Assembly: GCF_018304765.1 (NCBI RefSeq)
Contig: NZ_CP072643.1
Coordinates: 620,001-684,000 of the forward strand
DNA from: Chloracidobacterium sp. N
GTDB lineage: Bacteria; Acidobacteriota; Blastocatellia; Chloracidobacteriales; Chloracidobacteriaceae
Reading direction: 5' to 3'
DNA: 64,000 nucleotides
The notes under the pieces were generated by a model. The model was not told the DNA's origin, made no database searches, and was given only the letters and a program-made list of their open reading frames with translations. The number at the start of each line of letters is the position of its first letter. The first letter of the stretch is position 1. The translations under genes were made by a program, and so were the position numbers. This document shows, one piece after another, positions 53,872 through 62,289 of the stretch.

Positions 53872-54320
53872 CTGCGCGCGGCCCTGCCAGTGCCGCCCAA
53901 GGGCGGGCATCGCCTGCTTGCCCGCAGCTTTTCGCCGAAAAAGTATTCACCGGGTGTCTGTGGCTACGGTGCGCAGATAGGCTTTCTCAGGCAGGCAGCC
54001 TACGGTGCCACATCCACGTGCGGACAGGTTGGGTCATCATGAACCGTCCCGTCAGACTTACCCGTTCCTGCCCAATCAGGAACGTGAAGGACACCACACG
54101 CCGGACACGGCCACCGGCAACACCCGCCGCCCGGTTGAGGCTTTAACCGGCCGCGCTGACTCACGCGCGCCGCGCTGACCAGATTTCTCCACGCCGGGTA
54201 CATCCAGGGAACTATCAGGCAGCGTCCGAAGCAACCGGGCCAGCCACGCCGCCGGACACCAGCCATCGAGAAAATGGGTTTTGCATCCGCCGGGCGATTC
54301 CATAAGTTGGAAATAACGCC
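53872..54320. other. Intergenic region between nrdJ and the chlorophyll synthase gene
   Basis: About 450 bases without a convincing gene. It contains a G/C-rich hairpin-prone stretch near 53886-53930 and, at its right end (54287-54327), the motif shared with 48911-48953 that includes the start codon of the synthase gene. I looked for a cobalamin riboswitch and did not find its conserved B12 box. Small open frames here lack family features. Confidence 0.5.
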
Positions 54321-54327
54321 ATGGAAG
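54287..54327. repeat. Second copy of the 43-base shared motif
   Basis: Contains GCGATTCCATAAGTTGGAAA and includes the ATG of the synthase gene. See 48911-48953 for the first copy. Confidence 0.5.
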
Positions 54328-55280
54328 GGTTGAGGAAACGTCTGGCCGTGAAAGAAGGTATTGCACCATCATCGCTTCCGCTGTCACGGGCGACACCTCG
54401 CACCGCCAGTCCGGCGCGCCACAAGGTCTCGGCATGGGTCGAGTTGCTCAAGCCTGTCACCTGGATTCCCGTCATGTGCGCCTACGTCGCTGGCGCCCTG
54501 TGCAGCGCTGCGTTCACCGTGGCGAGCCTCGCCGACTGGCGGCTGTGGCTGGGACTGCTGATGAGCGGGCCGCTCATTTCCGGCACCTGCCAGGCCATGA
54601 ACGACTACTTCGACCGCGACGTGGATGCCATCAACGAACCCTACCGGCCCATTCCTTCAGGCCGGATTGGGCTGCGCGAAGCCACACTGGGCATCAGCCT
54701 GCTGTGCGCCCTCACCCTTCTGACGGCCTACCTCATCCATCCGTGGATTGTGGCGCTGGCGATCATCGGCATCGTCAACGCTCACCTTTACAGCGCCAAA
54801 CCCATCAAGCTGAAGCGCATTGTGTGGGTCGGCAATGCCACGGTTGCCGCTTCGTACATCCTGCTTCCCTGGATGTCGGGCGAGCTGGCCTTCAAGGGCC
54901 ACATCAGTTGGACGGCCACTGCCGTCGCCGTCTGCTACGTCATTGCCAGCATCGGCAGCATGACGACCAATGATTTCAAGTCACTTGAAGGCGATGCGCG
55001 GATGGGCATCCACACCCTGCCCCAGGTCTTTGGGGTGGCGCGGGGAGCCTGGCTGGGCATTTTCGTGCTGGACGCCGGACAACTCGCCGCCGCCGGACTG
55101 CTGGCACTGCTGGGTGAATGGCTGTGGGCAGCGCTGGTGGGCGCTACGGTACTGCCGCAGATGTGGTTTCAGCGCACATTTCTGGCCGATCCCATCCACA
55201 AGGCCATCTGGTACAACGCCCACGCCCAGGGCTTTCTCGTGCTGGGGATGTTCCTTGCCGCCTGGGCCGTCCGCGCCTGA
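54321..55280 (+). CDS. bchG/chlG: Chlorophyll/bacteriochlorophyll synthase (ChlG/BchG/BchK family)
   Basis: A 319-residue UbiA-type prenyltransferase with about eight hydrophobic helices. It attaches a prenyl (geranylgeranyl, phytyl or farnesyl) tail to a chlorophyllide. The family signature is ELLKPVTWIP..SGPLISGTCQAMNDYFDRDVDAINEPYRPIPSGR, with both Asp-rich sites (NDYFDRDVD and NDFKSLEGD). I cannot tell from sequence alone whether the acceptor is chlorophyllide a, bacteriochlorophyllide a or bacteriochlorophyllide c. The stop lies six bases from the stop of the convergent CYTH/CHAD gene. The start is weakly supported. Membrane protein. Confidence 0.9.
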   Translation: MEGLRKRLAVKEGIAPSSLPLSRATPRTASPARHKVSAWVELLKPVTWIPVMCAYVAGALCSAAFTVASLADWRLWLGLLMSGPLISGTCQAMNDYFDRDVDAINEPYRPIPSGRIGLREATLGISLLCALTLLTAYLIHPWIVALAIIGIVNAHLYSAKPIKLKRIVWVGNATVAASYILLPWMSGELAFKGHISWTATAVAVCYVIASIGSMTTNDFKSLEGDARMGIHTLPQVFGVARGAWLGIFVLDAGQLAAAGLLALLGEWLWAALVGATVLPQMWFQRTFLADPIHKAIWYNAHAQGFLVLGMFLAAWAVRA

Positions 55281-55286
55281 CAGCCG

Positions 55287-56852
55287 TCAGCCTTCTGCGT
55301 GAACATCCGCCGGAAGGGGAGGTTTGCCTTTTTTCCAGTAGGGCGGGATGTCGTGGAACTCGCGCCAGAGCTGCTCCAGCCTGGCCAAACGGTAGGCCTG
55401 CTCACAGGCCAGAAAGCCCATGACCAGGCCCACGGCTTCCCGGCTGGCAGCCTCGCCGGCCGGAGCAAGCTCGGACAGCAGGCGCGCCGTCACGGCGGCG
55501 TCATTGAGTACGCCCAGCACGTCCTGCAGGTCGGCCAAGTGCCGGATGAAGCGCCGGGCCGCCTTGGGATGCCAGACGGCAAAAAATTCCGCGCTGTAGC
55601 GGAGTTTTTTGGCCGCAATCCGCATGGCATGGCGTTCAGTGGCATCCAGCTCGTGCAACCGCGCACCCAGGCGTACCAACTGGCGCCGCCGGCGGCGCAG
55701 GGCCGCCCGCGACCAGTCGGCCGTCGTGGCCGGCGAGACGGGCAGCAGCGCCAACTCGCGCTCAACCTTCAGCCACAACGGTACCAGACGCGGCGATGTC
55801 ACCACTGCGCGCGCCCGGTCATTGGCCGCCCGGCGCTGCGCTTCGGCAGCTTCAAGCAGGACGGCCAGCCGTTCCGGTTGCGGAAGATGCGCCTGAATCC
55901 GGGGCAGGGTTTCCGTCACCAGCACGTCCCAGTCACGCGCTACGGACAGTTCGCCCATCAGCCACTTGAGTTCGCCAAGCCAGTCCGGCTTGGCATAGCC
56001 CATGAAGCGCAGCAGGCCGATGGCCGCCCGCATACGGCGCAGGGCAACCCGCATCTGGTGGATGAATTCGGGGTCGGGATCGGACGTGCTGAGCAGGCCC
56101 GGCAGATTGGCCTCAAACTGGCGCATGCAGCTCCGTACGATGTGTTGAAACGACACACTGGCCGGGGCATCGAGCAGCAGGAGCGGCGGGCTGGCCTTGA
56201 CCGGCGTACAGGGCAATGCACCCACGAGCTGGTAGCCACGCTGCGCTTTGCTGCGCGGTTCGAGCTGGAACGGCAGGTCGGCGGCCAGGCGTTCGGCGAT
56301 GTCGAACAACGGTGGCAGGTCGCCGCTCCTGAGTTCCAGTTCGACTTCGGCAACGGGGCAGACCCGTGTCCCGGCGCGTACTTCACCGCGATCCAGGGCG
56401 ACTTCAATGAGAGCGCCCTCGTGGTTGAGTTGCCAGGTGTCGCGCCAGACTTCTGTCTCGAAACAGGGTGCAAGGCTGGCGGCAGCCTCCGGCGGGAGCA
56501 GCGACCGGGCTTCAGCAGGCAGCAGGTCCAACTTCAGGCGTTTGCCGGAAACCGGCATCTCCCACTCCGGGCGTTCGGCAAGCAGCCCACTGCTGCCAGC
56601 CCCCGCCTTCAGGGTTTGCAGCCAGCGGCGTCCGCTGCGGCGCAGGCGCAGGGCGATACCCTGGCGGAGCAGGGCAACATCCGGGGTGTCCACATACAGG
56701 GTGTAGAGTTTGGCGCGTGACCGCGCCGCCTGGCGCAGCAGGGGATGCCGTCTGAAGCGGGGCATCAGCCTGGGTGACAACGCCAGTTTGATTTCGATTT
56801 CGACCGGAGCGGCCGCCGTGGCGACCTCCGGTGCATTGACTGACCTACCCAT
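55287..56852 (-). CDS. CYTH and CHAD domain protein (polyphosphate-related)
   Basis: About 521 residues. The N-terminal CYTH domain begins with EIEIKLAL, the ExExK motif of triphosphate tunnel enzymes. The C-terminal CHAD domain has FIHQMRVALRRMRAAI with the conserved His and Arg residues. CHAD proteins bind polyphosphate, and CYTH-CHAD fusions are often found near polyphosphate metabolism, though the reaction here is unknown. ATG 56891 (with GGAAG upstream) is an alternative start that would overlap the desaturase gene. It follows the desaturase and ispH genes on the same strand. Confidence 0.82.
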   Translation of the reverse strand: MGRSVNAPEVATAAAPVEIEIKLALSPRLMPRFRRHPLLRQAARSRAKLYTLYVDTPDVALLRQGIALRLRRSGRRWLQTLKAGAGSSGLLAERPEWEMPVSGKRLKLDLLPAEARSLLPPEAAASLAPCFETEVWRDTWQLNHEGALIEVALDRGEVRAGTRVCPVAEVELELRSGDLPPLFDIAERLAADLPFQLEPRSKAQRGYQLVGALPCTPVKASPPLLLLDAPASVSFQHIVRSCMRQFEANLPGLLSTSDPDPEFIHQMRVALRRMRAAIGLLRFMGYAKPDWLGELKWLMGELSVARDWDVLVTETLPRIQAHLPQPERLAVLLEAAEAQRRAANDRARAVVTSPRLVPLWLKVERELALLPVSPATTADWSRAALRRRRRQLVRLGARLHELDATERHAMRIAAKKLRYSAEFFAVWHPKAARRFIRHLADLQDVLGVLNDAAVTARLLSELAPAGEAASREAVGLVMGFLACEQAYRLARLEQLWREFHDIPPYWKKGKPPLPADVHAEG

Positions 56853-56862
56853 AAGCACGGCT

Positions 56863-57864
56863 TCACGCCGTCGGCCGGGCAGCCGGCGCATAAAACTTCC
56901 GCCACGTAGCACGCAGTGACGACGACACTTCAGCGTCGGCCAGCGCGCCGGCTTCCCGCAATGCCGCATGACAGGCCGGCAGCCGGTAGTGCGGCACGCT
57001 GGGATACAGGTGATGTTCGATGTGATAGTGCATCTGGTGCGGGAAAAGCCACCAGCGGATGTACCACGGCACAAGGTTCGTGCGCGCCGCGCGCAACGGC
57101 GTTGAAGTGTCCGCTACCGCGCCATGTTCACAGAGCGCGCGCAGCCGCAACAGCCACTGAAGCAGCGTCACCAGCGGCAAAAGCCATAAAACGACATAAC
57201 TCTGCCACCACCCACCAGCAACAGCCGCCACAAGCAGCGTCACATGGAAGACAATGACAAAACGCCGATCCCGACGGGCCGCCCGCCGCAGGTTCTCCGA
57301 AGTGTCATCCACTATGGACACATGTGCCGCCGGCTTTTCCGGCGCGGTGCGGCGCAGCGGCCGACCGAAAAAGTACAGGTAGTTTTTGACCGCCGTAATC
57401 CCCAGCAGGTCCCTGATGAACTTTTTGAGCAGGTGCCAGCGCCCACGGGGATACCCCGCCATCAGCGCCATGTCCGGGTCAATCGGGCTGTACAGGTGGT
57501 TGTGGTGAATCCGGTGAATGATGCGGTACGTGTGCATGGAAACCCCCAGCGGAGCAGCGCACAGCATGCCAACCGCATCGTTGAGCCATCGGGTTTCATA
57601 CATCCGGTAGTGCGCCGCCTGGTGGGCCAGAATGGCCAGCCCGTGCTGCGCCGCCGCGATACCCAAGGGTGCCAGGCACCACAACAGCGGATGGTTGAGC
57701 CAGACCGTTGCGGTGACAAGACCGACGATGATACCCCAGTCAAGAAGCAGCGAAGACGTTGCCCGCAGCGGCGAGAGCGCCGAAAGCTGCTTGACCACGG
57801 CTGGCGCCAGCAGTGGCCGCCGGCCGGTCTGCCGGAACTCTTCACCCCGTTCTCCCACAACCAT
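56863..57864 (-). CDS. Membrane fatty acid desaturase
   Basis: A 333-residue membrane enzyme with the three His boxes of the di-iron desaturase superfamily: HQAAH (81-85), HRIHHNH (117-123) and HIEHH (281-285). Hydrophobic helices lie around residues 40-75 and 215-255. It introduces a double bond into an acyl chain or hydroxylates/desaturates another lipid or carotenoid-like substrate; this cannot be decided. ATG 57864 has AGGG eight bases upstream. It lies 41 bases after ispH on the same strand, so the two are probably cotranscribed. Confidence 0.85.
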   Translation of the reverse strand: MVVGERGEEFRQTGRRPLLAPAVVKQLSALSPLRATSSLLLDWGIIVGLVTATVWLNHPLLWCLAPLGIAAAQHGLAILAHQAAHYRMYETRWLNDAVGMLCAAPLGVSMHTYRIIHRIHHNHLYSPIDPDMALMAGYPRGRWHLLKKFIRDLLGITAVKNYLYFFGRPLRRTAPEKPAAHVSIVDDTSENLRRAARRDRRFVIVFHVTLLVAAVAGGWWQSYVVLWLLPLVTLLQWLLRLRALCEHGAVADTSTPLRAARTNLVPWYIRWWLFPHQMHYHIEHHLYPSVPHYRLPACHAALREAGALADAEVSSSLRATWRKFYAPAARPTA

Positions 57865-57904
57865 CGTCAACCCTGCACTCCACACTGATCTGACCGGGGG
57901 ACGC

Positions 57905-59101
57905 TCAGCCCACGTCGGCCAGTGCCACAAGGCGTTCAATACAATCTCCGACGACCTTGTTGGGCGTCGAAGCCCCGGCCGTGATGCCAATGGTGACGGG
58001 TCCTTCCGGGAGCCAGTCCCACGAAGTCGTCTCTTCCTTGCTGAAGGCCGGCTTGTGGCGGATTTCCCTTGCCGATACCAGACACTCCGGCGCATTGATG
58101 TGGTAAGTCGGCAACCGCTCTGCGGCAATTTCACACAGGTGCTCGGTGTTGCTGCTGTTGTAGCCGCCCACCACGATGACCAGATCAAGCGGTTCTTCGA
58201 TGAGCTTCAGGATGGCATCCTGCCGTTCCTGGGTGGCGCTGCAGATGGTGTCAAACGAGCGAAAGCGCGCCCTGACCTCCTCGGCCCCATATCGCTCCTC
58301 AATGGCGTGCCGAATCATCTCCGCAATTTCCAGGGACTCACTCGAAAGCATCGTCGTCTGGTTGGCCAGCCCGACACGCTGCAAGTCGCGGTCCGGGTCA
58401 AACCCCGGCGTCGCCACGGCGGCATACCTGGCCAGGAAGGCTTCGCGGTGGCCGCGCCCAAGGATGTAATCACACACATCCTGCGCCTGTGCCCGGTCGC
58501 GCACGACGAGAAACTTGCCGTCGGGATAGAGCGTCGTCCGCGAGCGCGTGGCCTCGGTTTCCTCGTGGTCGTACTTGCCGTGAATGATGGCCGTAAAGCC
58601 TTCCCGCGCATACTTTTCAACCCGCTTCCAGACGTGCACCACCGAGCCGCAGGTTGTGTCCACCAGCAGGCAGCCGATGCTTTTGAGACGCTCCAGTTCG
58701 TGGGTCGGCGCACCAAAGGCCGGGATCAGGACAATGTCCTCCGCCGTCACCTCGTCGCCCGGCCGCAAAAAGCAGTAGCCCATCCGGGCCAACTGCTCAT
58801 TGACGGTGGGGTTGTGGATGATTTCCCCGGTCAGATACACCCGCCGGTCGGGAAACCGCACGTGGGTTTCGTAGGCCAGGTCAAGGGCATGGTCAACGCC
58901 ATAGCAGAAACCGAACTCCTGCGCGAGACGGAAGGTGAGACGGCCCGCCCGGTGCGTCCCACCGGAAGCCTTGATGCGCTGGACCAACGCACTGTCAAAG
59001 TCGTTTCGGATTTCATCGTGAACTTCAGCGCGCAGACCAAACCCGCTCCGGGAAGGATTTTGCCGTTTTGCCGGCGCAGCCGCATCATTCGCTATTGCCA
59101 T
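57905..59101 (-). CDS. ispH: 4-hydroxy-3-methylbut-2-enyl diphosphate reductase
   Basis: A 398-residue IspH (LytB), the last enzyme of the MEP pathway, reducing HMBPP to IPP and DMAPP with a [4Fe-4S] cluster. Cluster ligands are Cys66 (GFCYGVDHA), Cys151 (DTTCGS) and Cys287 (DTICSAT). EIIHNPTVN, HGKYDHEE and TSGAST-like ITAGASTPNKVV complete the pattern. The length and motifs resemble the long plant/cyanobacterial type rather than the short proteobacterial type. The gene is divergent from squalene-hopene cyclase, so both ends of isoprenoid supply sit together. Confidence 0.93.
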   Translation of the reverse strand: MAIANDAAAPAKRQNPSRSGFGLRAEVHDEIRNDFDSALVQRIKASGGTHRAGRLTFRLAQEFGFCYGVDHALDLAYETHVRFPDRRVYLTGEIIHNPTVNEQLARMGYCFLRPGDEVTAEDIVLIPAFGAPTHELERLKSIGCLLVDTTCGSVVHVWKRVEKYAREGFTAIIHGKYDHEETEATRSRTTLYPDGKFLVVRDRAQAQDVCDYILGRGHREAFLARYAAVATPGFDPDRDLQRVGLANQTTMLSSESLEIAEMIRHAIEERYGAEEVRARFRSFDTICSATQERQDAILKLIEEPLDLVIVVGGYNSSNTEHLCEIAAERLPTYHINAPECLVSAREIRHKPAFSKEETTSWDWLPEGPVTIGITAGASTPNKVVGDCIERLVALADVG

Positions 59102-59321
59102 GAGAAACACCTGTGTATTCCGGGAAGAGTCAACGACCTTAGCTGCAAGCTTACATCGCGCTGTAACCATTCGCCAAGCAACGCCGAAAGCACTCCAGCC
59201 AGTGACCTTCCCGCCCCCGGCAGGTGTAGCCTGGCTTCTGATTCTGAGATAGAGTCGCCGACTTCGCGCTGGCTGCCCGACAGCCGGCGTCCGTACCCTG
59301 CTTTTCCGAGGAACCACCGCT

Positions 59322-61301
59322 ATGCCCGGATTTGCGCCCCGCTTTGTACAACCTGTCGTCGAGTCACCACTGCCGCCCGCCTTCCGCCCGGCGCGGCCGG
59401 CGCCGGCCACAGCGGCCGCCGTCGAGGCAGCCATCCGCAAAGCGCAAGCGTATCTTCTTTCCAAGCAGTACCCGGAAGGCTACTGGTGGGCCGAACTCGA
59501 AGCCAACGTCACCCTGACGGCTGAGTACGTGTTTCTCCACAAGGTGCTCGGCACGGATGGCGAACGGACGCGGCAGTTTGAAAAAATCCGCACCTACCTG
59601 CGCCGCCAGCAGCGCGAACACGGCGGCTGGGAGCTGTACTACGGCGACGGCGGTGAACTCTCCACGAGCATCGAGGCCTACTTTGCCCTCAAACTGCTCG
59701 GCGACAGCCCCGACCTGCCGCACATGGCGCGCGCCCGGCAGTTCATTCTGGCGCGCGGCGGCATCACCAAAGCGCGGGTGTTCACCAAAATCCATCTGGC
59801 ACTGTTCGGCGCGTTTCCCTGGGAAGGCTGCCCGACGCTTCCGCCGTGGATTATGCTCCTGCCGGACTGGTTTCCCTTCACCATTTACGAACTCGCCAGT
59901 TGGGCGCGCAGCTCGACGGTTCCCCTGCTCCTTGTCAGCGACCGGAAACCCGTCGTGCGCGTACCGGGCGGCGATGCCGATGAGCTGTATGCCGAAGGCC
60001 GCGCCCAGGCCGACCTGTCCCTGCCCAATCCCGCCGGCCCCCTGTCGCTGGGAGGTGTGTTCATCGGCTTCGACCGGATGCTCAAACTCATGGAGCGGTT
60101 CGACCTCTCGCCACGTAGGGCGGAAGCCCTGGCGCGGGCCGAACAGTGGACGCTCGACCACCAGGACGACAGCGGCGACTGGGGCGGCATCATCCCGGCC
60201 ATGCTCAACTCGCTCCTGGGGCTGCACTGCCGGGGCTATGCGCCGACCCACCCGGCCATGCAGAAGGGTATCGCGGCCGTGGAGCGGTTCTGCATTGAGA
60301 CCGAAGATGAGTTCCACACGCAGCCCTGTGTTTCTCCCGTCTGGGACACGGGCCTGACCATCCTCGCCCTGCTCGATTCGGGGCTGCCCAACGATCATCC
60401 GGCGCTCGTCCGCGCCGGTGAGTGGCTGCTCTCCAAGCAGATTTTCCGGGACGGCGACTGGCGGTTCAAAAACCGGACCGGGCCGGCCGGCGGCTGGGCC
60501 TTCGAGTTCTGGAACGATTTTTTCCCCGATGTGGACGATACGGCCGTCGTCACCATGGCGCTGCACCGGCTCAAACTTCCCGACGAAGCCGAAAAACAGC
60601 GCCGCCTGAAACTCGCCATCGAGTGGACACTCTCGATGCAGAGCAAAAACGGTGGCTGGGGCGCTTTTGATGTGGACAACACCCTCGAAATCCTCAACGA
60701 CATCCCGTATGGCGACCTCAAAGCCATGATTGACCCGCCCACGGCCGATCTCACCGGCCATATCCTCGAAATGCTGGGCGTCACCGGCTATGCCGCGCCA
60801 CGGGAGAAGGTCGAACGGGCCATTGCCTTCATCAAAAGCAAACAGGAACCGGAAGGCTGTTGGTGGGGACGCTGGGGCGTCAACTACATCTACGGCACGC
60901 ACATGGTCATCTGCGGCCTGGTTGCTCTGGGGCTTGACCCCCGCGAAGCCTTCATCATGCGCGGTACGCAGTGGCTCAACTCCTGCCAGAACGAAGACGG
61001 CGGCTGGGGCGAGACCTGCGCCAGCTACGGCGACCGGACCCTGATGGGCGTCGGCAAAAGCACGCCTTCCCAGACAGCCTGGGCACTGCTCGGACTGGTG
61101 GCCGGTGGTGAAGGTAAGTCCGACTGCGCCCGCCGGGGTATCGAATACCTCGTCACCCACCAGAATGACGACGGAAGCTGGACGGAAGCCGAGTTTACCG
61201 GCACCGGCTTCCCCAACCACTTCTACATGAACTATCACTTCTACCGGAACTACTTCCCGCTTATGGCGCTGGGGCGCTACCGGGCTTTCGCCCGGGCCTA
61301 G
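59322..61301 (+). CDS. shc: Squalene-hopene cyclase
   Basis: A 659-residue cyclase that folds squalene to hopene for hopanoid membrane lipids. The protonating DXDD motif is DVDDTA (403-408). Many QW motifs follow (e.g. QSKNGGWGAFD, QNEDGGWGET, QNDDGSW), and YFPLMALGRYR at the end is typical. It works as a monotopic membrane enzyme. ATG 59322 begins the conserved N-terminus. The divergent region with ispH is about 220 bases. A hairpin follows the stop. Confidence 0.95.
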   Translation: MPGFAPRFVQPVVESPLPPAFRPARPAPATAAAVEAAIRKAQAYLLSKQYPEGYWWAELEANVTLTAEYVFLHKVLGTDGERTRQFEKIRTYLRRQQREHGGWELYYGDGGELSTSIEAYFALKLLGDSPDLPHMARARQFILARGGITKARVFTKIHLALFGAFPWEGCPTLPPWIMLLPDWFPFTIYELASWARSSTVPLLLVSDRKPVVRVPGGDADELYAEGRAQADLSLPNPAGPLSLGGVFIGFDRMLKLMERFDLSPRRAEALARAEQWTLDHQDDSGDWGGIIPAMLNSLLGLHCRGYAPTHPAMQKGIAAVERFCIETEDEFHTQPCVSPVWDTGLTILALLDSGLPNDHPALVRAGEWLLSKQIFRDGDWRFKNRTGPAGGWAFEFWNDFFPDVDDTAVVTMALHRLKLPDEAEKQRRLKLAIEWTLSMQSKNGGWGAFDVDNTLEILNDIPYGDLKAMIDPPTADLTGHILEMLGVTGYAAPREKVERAIAFIKSKQEPEGCWWGRWGVNYIYGTHMVICGLVALGLDPREAFIMRGTQWLNSCQNEDGGWGETCASYGDRTLMGVGKSTPSQTAWALLGLVAGGEGKSDCARRGIEYLVTHQNDDGSWTEAEFTGTGFPNHFYMNYHFYRNYFPLMALGRYRAFARA

Positions 61302-61322
61302 GCCGCCAAGCTAGAAAATTCG

Positions 61323-61340
61323 CTACACCTTCCGGTGTAG
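61323..61340. terminator. Hairpin after squalene-hopene cyclase
   Basis: CTACACC (61323-61329) and GGTGTAG (61334-61340) form a perfect 7-bp stem with loop TTCC. The flanks carry a direct repeat TAGAAAATTC on each side. It may end shc transcription or act in the leader of the downstream regulator gene. Confidence 0.5.
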
Positions 61341-61473
61341 AAAATTCTTGCCCTTCTGACTGGAACGGAGTACTGTCACTGCCGTTACTGGATTTTTCCA
61401 GTTTGCCATTCCACAGTGGCTTCCTGAAAAGCTTGTGATGTCGCATTGGGCGCGGCTGCCCAGGGAGGAAGTG

Positions 61474-62229
61474 ATGAGCACCTACACGAACGGTCATGTT
61501 CCAGATTACCGCGTCGCCGTCATAGATGAACTCAACCATGCGGCCAAGGCGGTCGAGAAATACGGGCTGCCGGTAACGGCGACCTATACGCTCGAAGAAG
61601 CCGGGACGCGACTTTCCGAACTGAGCAAGTACCAGATCATCATCGTCGGGGTGTCGCTGTTTCCCATCCGGCGGCGAATCGTGAATGAGCTGCGGCGGGT
61701 AGCGCCGGATGCCTGTCTCGTGTTCCTGCGGCGCGCCCACGAGTTTTCCAACGGGCAGTCGCCCCTGGAGGTCAAAAACACGGTCTCAGCGGACTTCATG
61801 CTGAGCGCCTCCTCGCCGGATGAAGTCTGGCTGGCAGCCCAGTCCCTGAAGCACATGTTTCCGCTGCCGACGACCGCCGACCTCGAACCGCCAGCCGAGG
61901 CGTTTCTCATGGACCGGGTGATGAAGGTGGTCGCCGCACACTATCAGGACCCGAACCTCAACCTGCGCGCGGTGGCAAGCCGGCTCAACCTTTCTTCGGG
62001 GCAGTTGTCGCGGCTGCTCAACCGTCACGCCGGAATGCGGTTCCGGCAGTTGCTCCAGCAGACCCGCCTCGAAGCCGCCAAGCAGTTGCTGATGACGGCC
62101 AACTGCACAACCATCAAGGAAGTGGCCTTCAAGGTCGGCTTTGCAGACAGCGACTACTTTTCGCGGGCCTTCAAGCGGTACACGGGCTGCTGCGCCACGG
62201 AGTACCGCGAAAACAGCGCCCTCCAGTAA
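61474..62229 (+). CDS. AraC-family transcriptional regulator with receiver-like N-terminus
   Basis: About 251 residues. The C-terminal 100 residues are an AraC/XylS double helix-turn-helix (LRAVASRLNLSSGQLSRLLNRHAG..IKEVAFKVGFADSDYFSRAFKRYTG). The N-terminal 140 residues fold like a response-regulator receiver (YRVAVIDELNHAAKAVEKYG..YQIIIVGVSLFP) but the phosphoacceptor Asp is replaced (IIIVGVS). It may sense by protein contact or ligand. ATG 61474 has GGAGG upstream. The target genes are not evident; the shc gene is upstream. Confidence 0.8.
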   Translation: MSTYTNGHVPDYRVAVIDELNHAAKAVEKYGLPVTATYTLEEAGTRLSELSKYQIIIVGVSLFPIRRRIVNELRRVAPDACLVFLRRAHEFSNGQSPLEVKNTVSADFMLSASSPDEVWLAAQSLKHMFPLPTTADLEPPAEAFLMDRVMKVVAAHYQDPNLNLRAVASRLNLSSGQLSRLLNRHAGMRFRQLLQQTRLEAAKQLLMTANCTTIKEVAFKVGFADSDYFSRAFKRYTGCCATEYRENSALQ

Positions 62230-62289
62230 GACCGCCAGTGTTGATGCGGGTGTGCCCCCAATGACAGGCAGGGATGACATTCCTGCCCG

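Noticed and set aside
54000-54266. Small minus-strand frame with CPACG and a C-terminal Cys
   Set aside because: No clear family, poor start and no partner Cys spacing for a reliable zinc ribbon.
53872-54320. Cobalamin riboswitch upstream of nrdJ or the synthase gene
   Set aside because: I looked for the conserved B12 box on both strands and did not find it.
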